From an uncultured Catenibacterium sp. (GTDB taxonomy: Bacteria > Bacillota_I > Bacilli_A > Erysipelotrichales > Coprobacillaceae): a stretch of 12,691 bases of DNA. Both the position numbers and the translations under genes were made by a program. Below are positions 1 through 5,692 of this stretch, in pieces (within the stretch, counting starts at the first letter, position 1; every line of letters starts with the position of its first letter). The notes below the pieces were generated by a model. The model saw only the letters and a list, made by a program, of their open reading frames with translations, was not told the origin of the DNA and made no database searches. The stretch is from positions 1 through 12,691 of the forward strand of contig CAAFPB010000128.1 of the NCBI GenBank assembly GCA_900764725.1. The letters run 5' to 3'.

Positions 1-84
1 ATTAAAGCAAAATAGAATACTTGAATATCAGGTATACAAGTTTTATACTTTAGTTGCAAATCAGAAAACAATTGCATCAAAACG

Positions 85-118
85 AAAAGGTAAGGATTGT
101 CGGATCCTTACCTTTTTT
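85..118. terminator. Bidirectional intrinsic terminator
   Basis: A perfect 13-bp inverted repeat (85-97 and 104-116) has a 6-nt loop. A run of six T follows on the plus strand, and a T-rich run (TTTTCGTTTT) follows on the minus strand. It lies 4 bp past the stop codon of the RpiR gene and so ends that minus-strand unit. It could also end a plus-strand gene lying mostly outside the window; bases 1-84 hold no gene I can support. Confidence 0.85.
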
Positions 119-121
119 ATG

Positions 122-913
122 TCATTCAAGTTCTTTCAACATTTTTGCATATTCTATACATATTGTATCTGCAATTGCTGTGAGTGAATAAGGGTGCGTT
201 GCATAATCACCTCTACTATCATAGCGTATATATTTGTCTATAAAAGGATAATCTAATTCTTTGTTAGATGTAATTAAACATATCTTAGGTTTCTTGCTTT
301 GTTGTTTAAATGGTTTTGCACGTGGGAAAATACGATCAAAATAAGTACCAGAATCAGAGAACAAGATGATTAATGTCTTCTCATCCGCATTTGTAATATA
401 TTCAGCCTGGTCAGCTACTTTAATGGCAGTAAATACAGGTTTAGCGCTTGTCCGTAAATCATATTGCAAGTTCAATGCAACATTTTCAGAATGCATATAA
501 CCAAATGCAGCCACCTTCTGATACTCATAAATATCATCGACTAAATCTATAATATCATCTTCGATACTACTCTTTTCTAACATTTCTAGATTCTCAATCA
601 CACTTCTTACATAAGAAGTAAATATAGAATCTTCATTACGTCCTTCATAGTTGAATTTATTAGAAAGTTTAATTTTTTCAACAGAAAACTTCGCAATCTG
701 ATTCTTTAACTGGTTAAAATCTCTTAAACCTATATCCCTGCAGAATCTAGAAATACTAGAATTAGACACATAGCACGCTTTTGCAAGTTCAGTTAGAGTA
801 TAGTCTTCTAAATTATGAATATTCTCTATCATGAATTTTGCAATCTTATAATTATTAGAACCTTTAGGTTCACCATTTAATGTAGATAATAAGATAATAA
901 CTAAGTTAAACAT
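122..913 (-). CDS. RpiR/MurR-family transcriptional regulator (HTH + SIS)
   Basis: This 263-residue protein has the two-part build of RpiR/MurR regulators: an N-terminal helix-turn-helix (about residues 39-70, TLTELAKACYVSNSSISRFC) and a C-terminal SIS domain (about 115-255) that in the family binds a phosphosugar. The SIS loop is present but diverged: SDSGT at 186-190, followed by YFDRIF where family members usually have small and Thr residues. The ligand may therefore be unusual. The ATG at 913 is preceded by AAGGA about 10 nt upstream. The gene follows the RDD gene by 51 bp on the same strand and ends at a terminator. An inverted repeat covers its likely -10 box, so autoregulation is possible. 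I infer, but cannot show, that it also acts on the GGAAA boxes upstream of the RDD and EIIC genes. Family assignment is firm; the ligand is unknown. Confidence 0.9.
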   Translation of the reverse strand: MFNLVIILLSTLNGEPKGSNNYKIAKFMIENIHNLEDYTLTELAKACYVSNSSISRFCRDIGLRDFNQLKNQIAKFSVEKIKLSNKFNYEGRNEDSIFTSYVRSVIENLEMLEKSSIEDDIIDLVDDIYEYQKVAAFGYMHSENVALNLQYDLRTSAKPVFTAIKVADQAEYITNADEKTLIILFSDSGTYFDRIFPRAKPFKQQSKKPKICLITSNKELDYPFIDKYIRYDSRGDYATHPYSLTAIADTICIEYAKMLKELE

Positions 914-927
914 GTACTCACCGTCCT

Positions 928-952
928 TGGTATAATATGCCTTATTATACCA
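928..952 (-). promoter_or_regulatory. Palindrome overlapping likely -10 of the RpiR gene
   Basis: Perfect 10-bp arms (TGGTATAATA at 928-937, TATTATACCA at 943-952) flank 5 bp. Read on the minus strand, TATAAT (949 to 944) would serve as a -10 about 31 bp before the start codon. No convincing -35 is seen. A symmetric site over the -10 suits an operator, perhaps for autorepression. It is too AT-rich and lacks the U-run expected of a terminator for the RDD gene. Confidence 0.45.
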
Positions 953-964
953 TAGGACAGTTAT

Positions 965-1510
965 TTATTGTTTAACAACTTCAGTATGTGAAACTAAATC
1001 ATGAAAACAACGTGTATCTTTCTGGAAATAAGCATATCCAATAGACACAAGTGTTAATGCATAAGCGACATAAGTCAAAGGATTCACAATAGAAGTGAAC
1101 TGTAAAAGAGAGGCAATCTTTCTTAAATAAGCAGGAATAATAGTAATGCCACCTTCAAGAAGAGTAGCACCTAGTAATTCTCTTAACATCATATTTTTCA
1201 TAGTGACATCTTTATGATCATAATCAATCACCTTGATCTTACATATCTTCTTACCTGGAGTCTGTCCTTTCCAGATATAAAGAGGAATCAATACATAATA
1301 GATAAATCCAATTCCAATCGCAATTAAACATACAATAAGAGCTGTATTCAAACCATAAGAAGATAACTCAAACATCTCTGGTTTAAACTGACTATCTTTT
1401 CTTAAAAAGAATGTGATAGGAATAGAAGCTAGCATATTAGTAATATACCAATCAATCATTAATGCGACTGTTCTTCTTAATCTTAACTCTACAATATCCA
1501 TCTTACTCAT
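965..1510 (-). CDS. RDD-family membrane protein
   Basis: A 181-residue integral membrane protein of the RDD family (named for conserved Arg-Asp-Asp). Family features include the N-terminal LRLRRTVALMIDWYI segment (about 9-23), the cytoplasmic GQTPGKKICKIKVID stretch (about 82-96) leading into helix pairs, and the C-terminal FHDLVS (about 169-174). Hydrophobic spans lie at about 14-36, 54-80 and 136-162. RDD proteins are mostly uncharacterised; some are linked to ion transport or envelope functions, so no specific role is assigned. The start at 1510 is chosen because a perfect AGGAGG (1519-1524) sits 8 bp upstream; an in-frame ATG 63 bp further upstream lacks this support. It is first in a minus-strand pair with the RpiR gene. 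Confidence 0.8.
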   Translation of the reverse strand: MSKMDIVELRLRRTVALMIDWYITNMLASIPITFFLRKDSQFKPEMFELSSYGLNTALIVCLIAIGIGFIYYVLIPLYIWKGQTPGKKICKIKVIDYDHKDVTMKNMMLRELLGATLLEGGITIIPAYLRKIASLLQFTSIVNPLTYVAYALTLVSIGYAYFQKDTRCFHDLVSHTEVVKQ

Positions 1511-1518
1511 AAATAGTA

Positions 1519-1591
1519 CCTCCTGTTTATTCAAGTATATCAATTCATAATTAATCAGTAATCTTGTTTCCAATTCTTGGAAAACCTTTCC
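1519..1591 (-). promoter_or_regulatory. RDD-RpiR promoter region with GGAAA boxes
   Basis: On the minus strand, GGAAAGG (1591 to 1585) and TTGGAAAC (from 1573) have their GG pairs exactly 20 bp apart. An opposed TTTTCCAA lies between them, giving the dyad TTTCCAA-N3-TTGGAAA (1567-1583). A possible -10, TATACT (1539 to 1534), lies 32 bp downstream of the nearer box, with no good -35. This implies a very short leader before the AGGAGG at 1524-1519. The same box, spacing and -10 distance occur upstream of the EIIC gene at 2637. Binding by the RpiR protein encoded in this unit is inference. Confidence 0.5.
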
Positions 1592-1593
1592 GA

Positions 1594-1626
1594 GATATAA
1601 AAAAAGAAAGTTCCGAAGAACTTTCT
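1594..1626 (-). terminator. Intrinsic terminator of the NagB-like gene
   Basis: A perfect 9-bp stem (1605-1613 and 1618-1626) is closed, in the minus-strand RNA, by a C(UUCG)G tetraloop and followed by an uninterrupted run of eight U. It lies 8 bp beyond the stop codon at 1635. It separates this gene from the RDD unit, which therefore needs its own promoter. Confidence 0.92.
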
Positions 1627-1634
1627 ATAAAGAC

Positions 1635-2357
1635 TTATAGTCTTTTGTAATCGTCCATGTTTAATTCAGAAGCTGCATCTTTATCACAGATCAATGTCAT
1701 ATTAGGATGAAGCTTTAAAACAGTAGATGGTAATTCATCTGTAATAGTTGAATCAAGAACCTGTTTTAAGATACCTGCTTTTTCCTTACCATTTACAATC
1801 ATCACTAAGTGTTTAACCTTCATTAAGCTCTTAGGACCCATTGTAAGACTGAATGGAAGATTTTCTCTCTTTGGATAGTCAGGGTTTGCTTTATTCTTAG
1901 TAGCACGATCCATTGCATAAGAATATGAATCCATTGGTGTACATCTAGGACAGTTACTGCAGAAATGACCATCATAACCAAGACCAATAACCATGACATC
2001 AATACCACCTGCACGGCTGATTTCTTCATCATATGTTTCCCAGTTTTCCATAGTCATATCATGAATTCTTTCTTCTGGAATATTTGCTTCTTCGAAGAAT
2101 AATTTCTGCATTTCTTCCCAGTTAGGACCATAAGGCTTACCATCCATATATGGTGCTTCATCGAATAAATAATATTCGATATCCTTGAACTTTTCCTGAT
2201 CTCTCACTTCTGGAGCTAACATCTTGTAAAGTTCAATAGGACTTCTACCTGATGTAAGAGAAATATTCACTCTCTTATCCTGCATCATAGCACCAAGTAA
2301 GATGTGTAATGCACTTTCACTCATTTTCTGAGTGTTTTCTTCAACGATTAATTTCAT
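1635..2357 (-). CDS. Divergent glucosamine-6-phosphate deaminase/isomerase-like protein
   Basis: This 240-residue protein belongs to the NagB/6-phosphogluconolactonase superfamily. It keeps the sugar-phosphate loop (LTSGRSP, 34-40), the Asp of the FDE motif (D66, like NagB Asp72) and the D129-G130-H131 motif of the active site. NagB proper reads DGHIAFNEP, with a catalytic-cycle Glu five residues after the His. Here the sequence is DGHFCSNCPRC, with Cys136 at the Glu position and a C133-x2-C136-x2-C139 pattern. It resembles the NagB-like proteins of uncertain role (E. coli YieK type) more than true NagB. The substrate is probably a 6-phosphosugar, but classical deaminase activity should not be assumed. 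The ATG at 2357 has AGGAGG (2366-2371) 8 bp upstream. It is a single-gene unit with consensus promoter and terminator, divergent from the EIIC gene. Confidence 0.82.
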   Translation of the reverse strand: MKLIVEENTQKMSESALHILLGAMMQDKRVNISLTSGRSPIELYKMLAPEVRDQEKFKDIEYYLFDEAPYMDGKPYGPNWEEMQKLFFEEANIPEERIHDMTMENWETYDEEISRAGGIDVMVIGLGYDGHFCSNCPRCTPMDSYSYAMDRATKNKANPDYPKRENLPFSLTMGPKSLMKVKHLVMIVNGKEKAGILKQVLDSTITDELPSTVLKLHPNMTLICDKDAASELNMDDYKRL

Positions 2358-2378
2358 AACAAATTCCTCCTGTATTTC

Positions 2379-2401
2379 ACAAGAAGATAAAACTCACACA
2401 C
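2379..2401. repeat. Short direct repeat, copy 1
   Basis: ACAAGAAG followed by ATAAAACTCACACAC. The 15-mer at 2387-2401 recurs exactly at 4012-4026, also preceded by ACAAGAA, so about 22 of 23 bases agree. This copy covers the predicted start of the NagB-like transcript. The two copies bracket the EIIC gene. Confidence 0.7.
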
Positions 2402-2406
2402 TTCAC

Positions 2407-2434
2407 ATTATAAGTATTAAACTCTTCTTGTCAA
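2407..2434 (-). promoter_or_regulatory. Consensus sigma-A promoter for the NagB-like gene
   Basis: On the minus strand TTGACA (2434 to 2429) and TATAAT (2412 to 2407), both perfect consensus hexamers, are 16 bp apart. The predicted start is near 2400, about 43 nt before the ATG. Such a strong promoter suggests high expression unless repressed. Confidence 0.85.
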
Positions 2435-2518
2435 CCTATAAAAAATTAAAATTACATAGTATATATCAACACAATTTGGATTATGTATTATACTTATATG
2501 TAGTTATTTCGCAAGTTA

Positions 2519-2609
2519 TTTCCACGATTTGGAAAGTTCTTCTATCATATGGAAAGGTGTTTTATATATTGGAAAATACGAGATTTTTTTTACTTTTCCA
2601 AGATATAAT
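2519..2609 (+). promoter_or_regulatory. EIIC gene promoter with phased GGAAA box array
   Basis: Three direct boxes, TTGGAAAG (2529-2536), ATGGAAAG (2549-2556) and TTGGAAAA (2569-2576), are spaced exactly 20 bp apart, about two helical turns. Opposed copies lie at 2519-2524 (TTTCCA) and 2594-2601 (TTTTCCAA). A perfect TATAAT is at 2604-2609, 33 bp after the last GG, with no recognisable -35. Boxes near -45, -65 and -85 with a missing -35 are the usual layout of an activator-dependent promoter. The predicted leader is only about 21 nt. Confidence 0.65.
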
Positions 2610-2636
2610 GTATCCAACGAGAAGGGAGGACTCGAC

Positions 2637-3998
2637 ATGAACTTCATGGAAAAATTCAATGAACTTGCGAACCGCACACTAGTGCCTATTGCAGACAAGT
2701 TAGCTAACCAAAGACATCTTGCTGCAATTCGTGACGGAATGGTTGTTGCTATTCCACTATCAATCCTTGGAGGTGCTTGCTTAATTGTATCAACACCACC
2801 ATTCAAACCTGAAACTCTACCAAACTGGGGTTTCATCACTACCATGCTTACAGGATGGTATAACTGGGCTCAGGCCAATAAAGCTGCATTATTATTACCA
2901 TATAATATGACAATGGCTTTAATGGGATTATTTATCGCTTTCTCTATTTCTTATCATTTAGCTAAGAAATATGAGATGCCAAGCTTAAATGCAGCTGTTG
3001 TTTCTACTGCAGTATTCTTAATCGTATCTGCACCAACTACTTCTGCTGTCCCAGCTAATCTCATTACTGATGGTAAATCAGCGACTGATCTACTTGCACT
3101 TGCAGGAAGTTATTTACCAACAACTTACCTGGATGCAAAGGGTATCTTCACAGCTATTATCGTTTCTATCGGATGTGTTGAAATTATGAACTTCTTATTT
3201 AAGAAGAACGTTCGTATTAAGATGCCTGAAGGTGTTCCACCAGCAATCAGTTCTTCATTTGATGCAATCTTACCACTCTTTATCTGTGTAATCGTATTCT
3301 ATGCATTATCATTATTTGTACAGAACATCAGTGGTCAGTTGTTACCAAGCATGATCATGACAGTACTTGCACCTGCAGTATCTGGTCTAGACTCATTAGT
3401 AGGTATTTGCTTAATTACTATTATTGCTCAGACATTCTGGTTCTTTGGTTTACATGGTGCAAGTATCACACAGCCAATTAGATTACCATTCATGCAGATG
3501 TATTTAATTACTAATATCGCAGCATATAGTGCTGGTAAACCATTAGTACACTTCTTTACACAGCCATTCTGGTCATATGTCATCGCATTAGGTGGCGGAG
3601 GTGCCACTTTAGGATTATGTATTCTATTAGTTAGATCAAAATCTGTTGAATTACGTACTTTAGGTAAACTTTCAATTGGTCCAGCATTCTTCAATATCAA
3701 TGAACCAATCATCTTCGGTTTACCAATGGTATTAAACCCAATTATGATGATTCCATTTATCTTTGTACCAGTTGTTAACTCAATTATTGCCTATGCTTGT
3801 ATGGCATTCCACATCGTTGGAAAGGGTGTCATTGAAACACCATGGACAACACCAGCTCCACTTGGTGCTGCATTAGGATGTATGGATATTAAAGCAGGTA
3901 TCATGGTTATAGGGCTAATCATTCTAGATATGGCACTTTACTATCCATTCGTTAAATTATTAGAAAAACAAAAATTAGAAGAAGAAAATTCAAAATAA
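2637..3998 (+). CDS. PTS EIIC, cellobiose/lactose (Lac) family
   Basis: A 453-residue, highly hydrophobic sugar-translocating subunit of the lactose/cellobiose PTS family (CelB/ChbC type), of normal length. Conserved segments are FFGLHGAS (about 268-275), NEPIIFGLPMVLNPIMMIPF (about 355-374, holding the family's conserved Asn-Glu) and TPWTTPAPLGAALG (about 401-414). It moves a sugar across the membrane while the partner IIB phosphorylates it. No matching lactose-family IIA or IIB gene lies in the window, so the partners must come from elsewhere. I start at 2637 because GGGAGG (2624-2629) is 7 bp upstream and the -10 is at 2604; an in-frame start at 2529 would lie upstream of that promoter. 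The substrate could be a beta-glucoside, chitobiose or similar disaccharide. The divergent NagB-like gene hints at an amino sugar, but only weakly. Confidence 0.9.
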   Translation: MNFMEKFNELANRTLVPIADKLANQRHLAAIRDGMVVAIPLSILGGACLIVSTPPFKPETLPNWGFITTMLTGWYNWAQANKAALLLPYNMTMALMGLFIAFSISYHLAKKYEMPSLNAAVVSTAVFLIVSAPTTSAVPANLITDGKSATDLLALAGSYLPTTYLDAKGIFTAIIVSIGCVEIMNFLFKKNVRIKMPEGVPPAISSSFDAILPLFICVIVFYALSLFVQNISGQLLPSMIMTVLAPAVSGLDSLVGICLITIIAQTFWFFGLHGASITQPIRLPFMQMYLITNIAAYSAGKPLVHFFTQPFWSYVIALGGGGATLGLCILLVRSKSVELRTLGKLSIGPAFFNINEPIIFGLPMVLNPIMMIPFIFVPVVNSIIAYACMAFHIVGKGVIETPWTTPAPLGAALGCMDIKAGIMVIGLIILDMALYYPFVKLLEKQKLEEENSK

Positions 3999-4004
3999 AT
4001 TAAA

Positions 4005-4026
4005 ACAAGAAATAAAACTCACACAC
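4005..4026. repeat. Short direct repeat, copy 2
   Basis: ACAAGAA followed by ATAAAACTCACACAC, matching copy 1 at 2379-2401 with one missing base. It begins 7 bp after the EIIC stop codon and before its terminator. On the minus strand it is preceded by TTTTAATGTG, resembling the TTATAATGTG that forms the -10 region beside copy 1, so it could be a decayed copy of that promoter segment. Confidence 0.65.
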
Positions 4027-4059
4027 ATTAAAATTGAATATCCTTAAATCTTTTATGCT

Positions 4060-4087
4060 AGACTGCTACCCCACAGCAGTCTTTTTA
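4060..4087 (+). terminator. Intrinsic terminator of the EIIC gene
   Basis: The stem AGACTGCT/AGCAGTCT (4060-4067, 4075-4082) has a 7-nt loop and runs into five T (4082-4086). It lies 62 bp after the EIIC stop codon and makes that gene a single-gene unit. Confidence 0.88.
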
Positions 4088-4099
4088 ATTTGTGATAAA

Positions 4100-4122
4100 C
4101 CTTGTATACTGTAAACAAGGAG
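4100..4122 (+). promoter_or_regulatory. -10 box, small dyad and ribosome binding site of the desulfidase gene
   Basis: TATACT (4105-4110) is a plausible -10, although the -35 is poor. The arms CCTTGT (4100-4105) and ACAAGG (4115-4120) form a 6-bp inverted repeat around it. The right arm overlaps the AAGGAG (4117-4122) that lies 6 bp before the ATG at 4129. It could be an operator or, if transcription starts upstream, a hairpin hiding the ribosome binding site. Confidence 0.4.
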
Positions 4123-4128
4123 AATCAT

Positions 4129-5385
4129 ATGAGAAAAGAAGAACTAATAGACTTATTGAAGAAGGATGTAGTCCCTGCATTAGGATGTACAGAACCAGTC
4201 TGTGTCGCATTATGTGCAGCTTATGCATCTAAACAACTTACAGAACTAATTAATAAATTAGAACTAGATGTTAATAAAGGAATATATAAGAATGGGATGT
4301 CTGCAGGTATACCGCATTGTAATCATGTAGGTTTAGAGTATGCCGCTTCTATTGGGGCATTACTAAAGAATCCAGAAAAGCAGTTAACTCTATTTGAAGA
4401 TATAGTCCCTGATATAATCACACATGCTGAATTATTAGTGCCCCATGTTTCTATTACGATTAATGATTCAGCATCTATTTATGTGAAATGTACTCTTTAT
4501 ACATCAAAAGATACAGTGACATGTATTATTAAGGATGCACATACAAATATAGTGTATCTAGAAAAGAATGGAACAGTATTAGAAGAGAAAACAACTCAAG
4601 AAACAAATACTACTTCCACTGTGATTGATGAACTCAAAGAAATGAGAATATCAGACATACGTTCTTTGGTAGACTCAATGACAGTGGATGAACTTCATTT
4701 CTTATTAGAAGGGATAGACATGAATGAACAACTATCAGCATATAAAGGAACAACGCATCTGAGTGATTCATTCAACTCTTCATTATTCTCTGAAGACTTA
4801 TTCACAAGAATAATAAAGAAAGTTACTGCAGCTGCTGAAAATAGATTAGATGGTTGTCCACTCCCTGCAATGAGTAGTTCTGGTGCAGGGACTAAAGGAC
4901 TTGTAGTTTCTATCCCAGTGAATGAAGTGGCAGAAGAACTCCATGTATCATTAGAAAAGAAACTCAAAGCACTTGCGCTTACACATCTAGTAAATAGATA
5001 TATTAATGCACATATTGGAAAATTATCACCTATGTGTACATGTGTCATGGCTTCTTCTACATCTGCTTCTGTAGGTATTGCTTATCTCTTAGGTGCAACA
5101 GATGATCAATTAGGATATTGTATTCGTAATATGACAGGGACTGTCACAGGAATGATTTGTGATGGTGGAAAAGTAGGCTGTGCATTAAAGGTTTCTACAG
5201 GATCTACTGCTGCATTTATGTGTGCAATGACTGCAGTGAATGATGCAGTATTAAGAGAAAGTGATGGAATTTGTGCCTCAACACCTGAACAATGTATTCA
5301 AAATATGGCGCGTATTGGGCAAAATGGAATGAGTAATGTGGATGAAGAAATCATCTCAATTATGAAAAGTAAAGAGTGTCAATAG
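4129..5385 (+). CDS. L-cysteine desulfidase-like protein (UPF0597/CyuA family)
   Basis: A 418-residue protein of the UPF0597 family, related to the serine dehydratase alpha chain. Characterised members (E. coli CyuA/YhaM, the Methanocaldococcus enzyme) use a [4Fe-4S] cluster to split L-cysteine into pyruvate, ammonia and hydrogen sulfide. The likely cluster cysteines are all here: C20 in ALGCTEP, C303 or C305 in SPMCTCVMAS, C344 in TGMICDGG and C351 seven residues later. The Ser/Gly loop MSSSGAGTKG and the C-terminal ALKVSTGS are also typical. It is cytoplasmic, with no signal peptide. The start at 4129 has AAGGAG 6 bp upstream; a TTG 27 bp earlier lies inside the probable promoter. It stands alone between two terminators. 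In this family an L-serine or another amino acid substrate cannot be excluded. Confidence 0.85.
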   Translation: MRKEELIDLLKKDVVPALGCTEPVCVALCAAYASKQLTELINKLELDVNKGIYKNGMSAGIPHCNHVGLEYAASIGALLKNPEKQLTLFEDIVPDIITHAELLVPHVSITINDSASIYVKCTLYTSKDTVTCIIKDAHTNIVYLEKNGTVLEEKTTQETNTTSTVIDELKEMRISDIRSLVDSMTVDELHFLLEGIDMNEQLSAYKGTTHLSDSFNSSLFSEDLFTRIIKKVTAAAENRLDGCPLPAMSSSGAGTKGLVVSIPVNEVAEELHVSLEKKLKALALTHLVNRYINAHIGKLSPMCTCVMASSTSASVGIAYLLGATDDQLGYCIRNMTGTVTGMICDGGKVGCALKVSTGSTAAFMCAMTAVNDAVLRESDGICASTPEQCIQNMARIGQNGMSNVDEEIISIMKSKECQ

Positions 5386-5417
5386 GAAGAAGGTGGTCCA
5401 AGGATCATCTTCTTTTT
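5386..5417 (+). terminator. Intrinsic terminator of the desulfidase gene
   Basis: Directly after the TAG stop, 5387-5399 pairs with 5402-5414 (13 pairs including two G-U, innermost pair open in a short loop), followed by TTTTT (5413-5417). Confidence 0.88.
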
Positions 5418-5546
5418 GCGTATAATGATACATTTTAATAATGAGAGTGAATGATGTTCATGTTCTATAAGAATCAAAATAATCCTCTATATATCGCGAT
5501 AAATTAAACTATATAAATATATCGTCACTATTTATAAACGTTATGG
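5418..5546 (+). other. Upstream part of the mannose-PTS leader; no gene supported
   Basis: This AT-rich stretch must hold the operon promoter, but none can be fixed. There are TATAAT (5421-5426, touching the preceding terminator), TATAAA (5512-5517) and TATAAA (5533-5538), none with a good -35. A perfect 10-bp palindrome, TATCGCGATA, lies at 5492-5501. A possible 18-codon ORF (5451-5507, ATG to TAA) follows the first TATAAT but has only a weak GAGAG upstream, so I do not call it a gene. No -24/-12 (sigma-54) promoter was found. Confidence 0.4.
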
Positions 5547-5561
5547 TGGGAACATTTCCCA
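5547..5561 (+). promoter_or_regulatory. Inverted repeat, possible operator of the mannose-PTS operon
   Basis: TGGGAA-CAT-TTCCCA is a perfect dyad with 6-bp arms in the leader. RpiR-family sites often contain GAAA/TTTC-type half-sites, so this is a candidate site for the regulator encoded at the end of this operon. It could equally form a small RNA hairpin. Confidence 0.3.
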
Positions 5562-5565
5562 TATC

Positions 5566-5659
5566 TTTGACACCTATTCCAAGAGTTTGTGCCACGTCCC
5601 AGAAGGGGCCTGAAATATTGAAAGTGTTTGCACGGTTGGGTAAACTAGGACTCGTCAAA
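5566..5659 (+). promoter_or_regulatory. Possible structured leader RNA of the mannose-PTS operon
   Basis: Three nested pairings stack in order: TTTGAC/GTCAAA (5566-5571 with 5654-5659), CCTA/TAGG (5573-5576 with 5646-5649) and CCAA/TTGG (5579-5582 with 5636-5639). Inside them GTGC/GCAC (5589-5592 with 5630-5633) encloses a 5-bp hairpin, GTCCC-AGAA-GGGGC (5596-5609). The segment is visibly more GC-rich than its surroundings and codes for nothing convincing. I do not recognise a known riboswitch class. It ends just before the cre site and the ribosome binding site of the first gene. Folding is by eye only. Confidence 0.35.
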
Positions 5660-5664
5660 ACAAA

Positions 5665-5678
5665 TGAAAGCAATTTCA
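5665..5678 (+). promoter_or_regulatory. cre site (CcpA operator)
   Basis: TGAAAGCAATTTCA matches the cre consensus TGWAANCGNTNWCA at all but one position (A for G at position 8) and has symmetric TGAAA/TTTCA arms. It lies directly against the AAGGAGG of the first PTS gene. CcpA bound here would block elongation or initiation when preferred sugars are present. Confidence 0.65.
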
Positions 5679-5692
5679 AGGAGGAAACAAAA

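Noticed and set aside
2..181. Plus-strand open frame at the window's left edge
   Set aside because: It reads through a strong bidirectional terminator and into the antisense of the RpiR gene; its translation looks like noise.
2529..2636. Extension of the EIIC coding region upstream to 2529
   Set aside because: The extension lies over the promoter and box array, with TATAAT at 2604-2609 inside it. The ATG at 2637 has a GGGAGG at the right distance.
5567..5572. TTGACA as a -35 box for the mannose-PTS operon
   Set aside because: No -10-like hexamer lies 16-18 bp downstream (the region reads TGCCAC), and these bases pair with 5654-5659 in the proposed RNA structure.
5543..5692. Open frame upstream of, and in frame with, the IIB gene
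   Set aside because: The added 50 residues do not resemble any IIB N terminus. The true start has AAGGAGG, and the stretch contains the cre site and the possible RNA structure.
5418..5692. Sigma-54 (LevR-type) promoter for a mannose-family PTS
   Set aside because: No GG-N10-GC element of the -24/-12 type was found, and the regulator in the operon is RpiR-type, not a sigma-54 activator.
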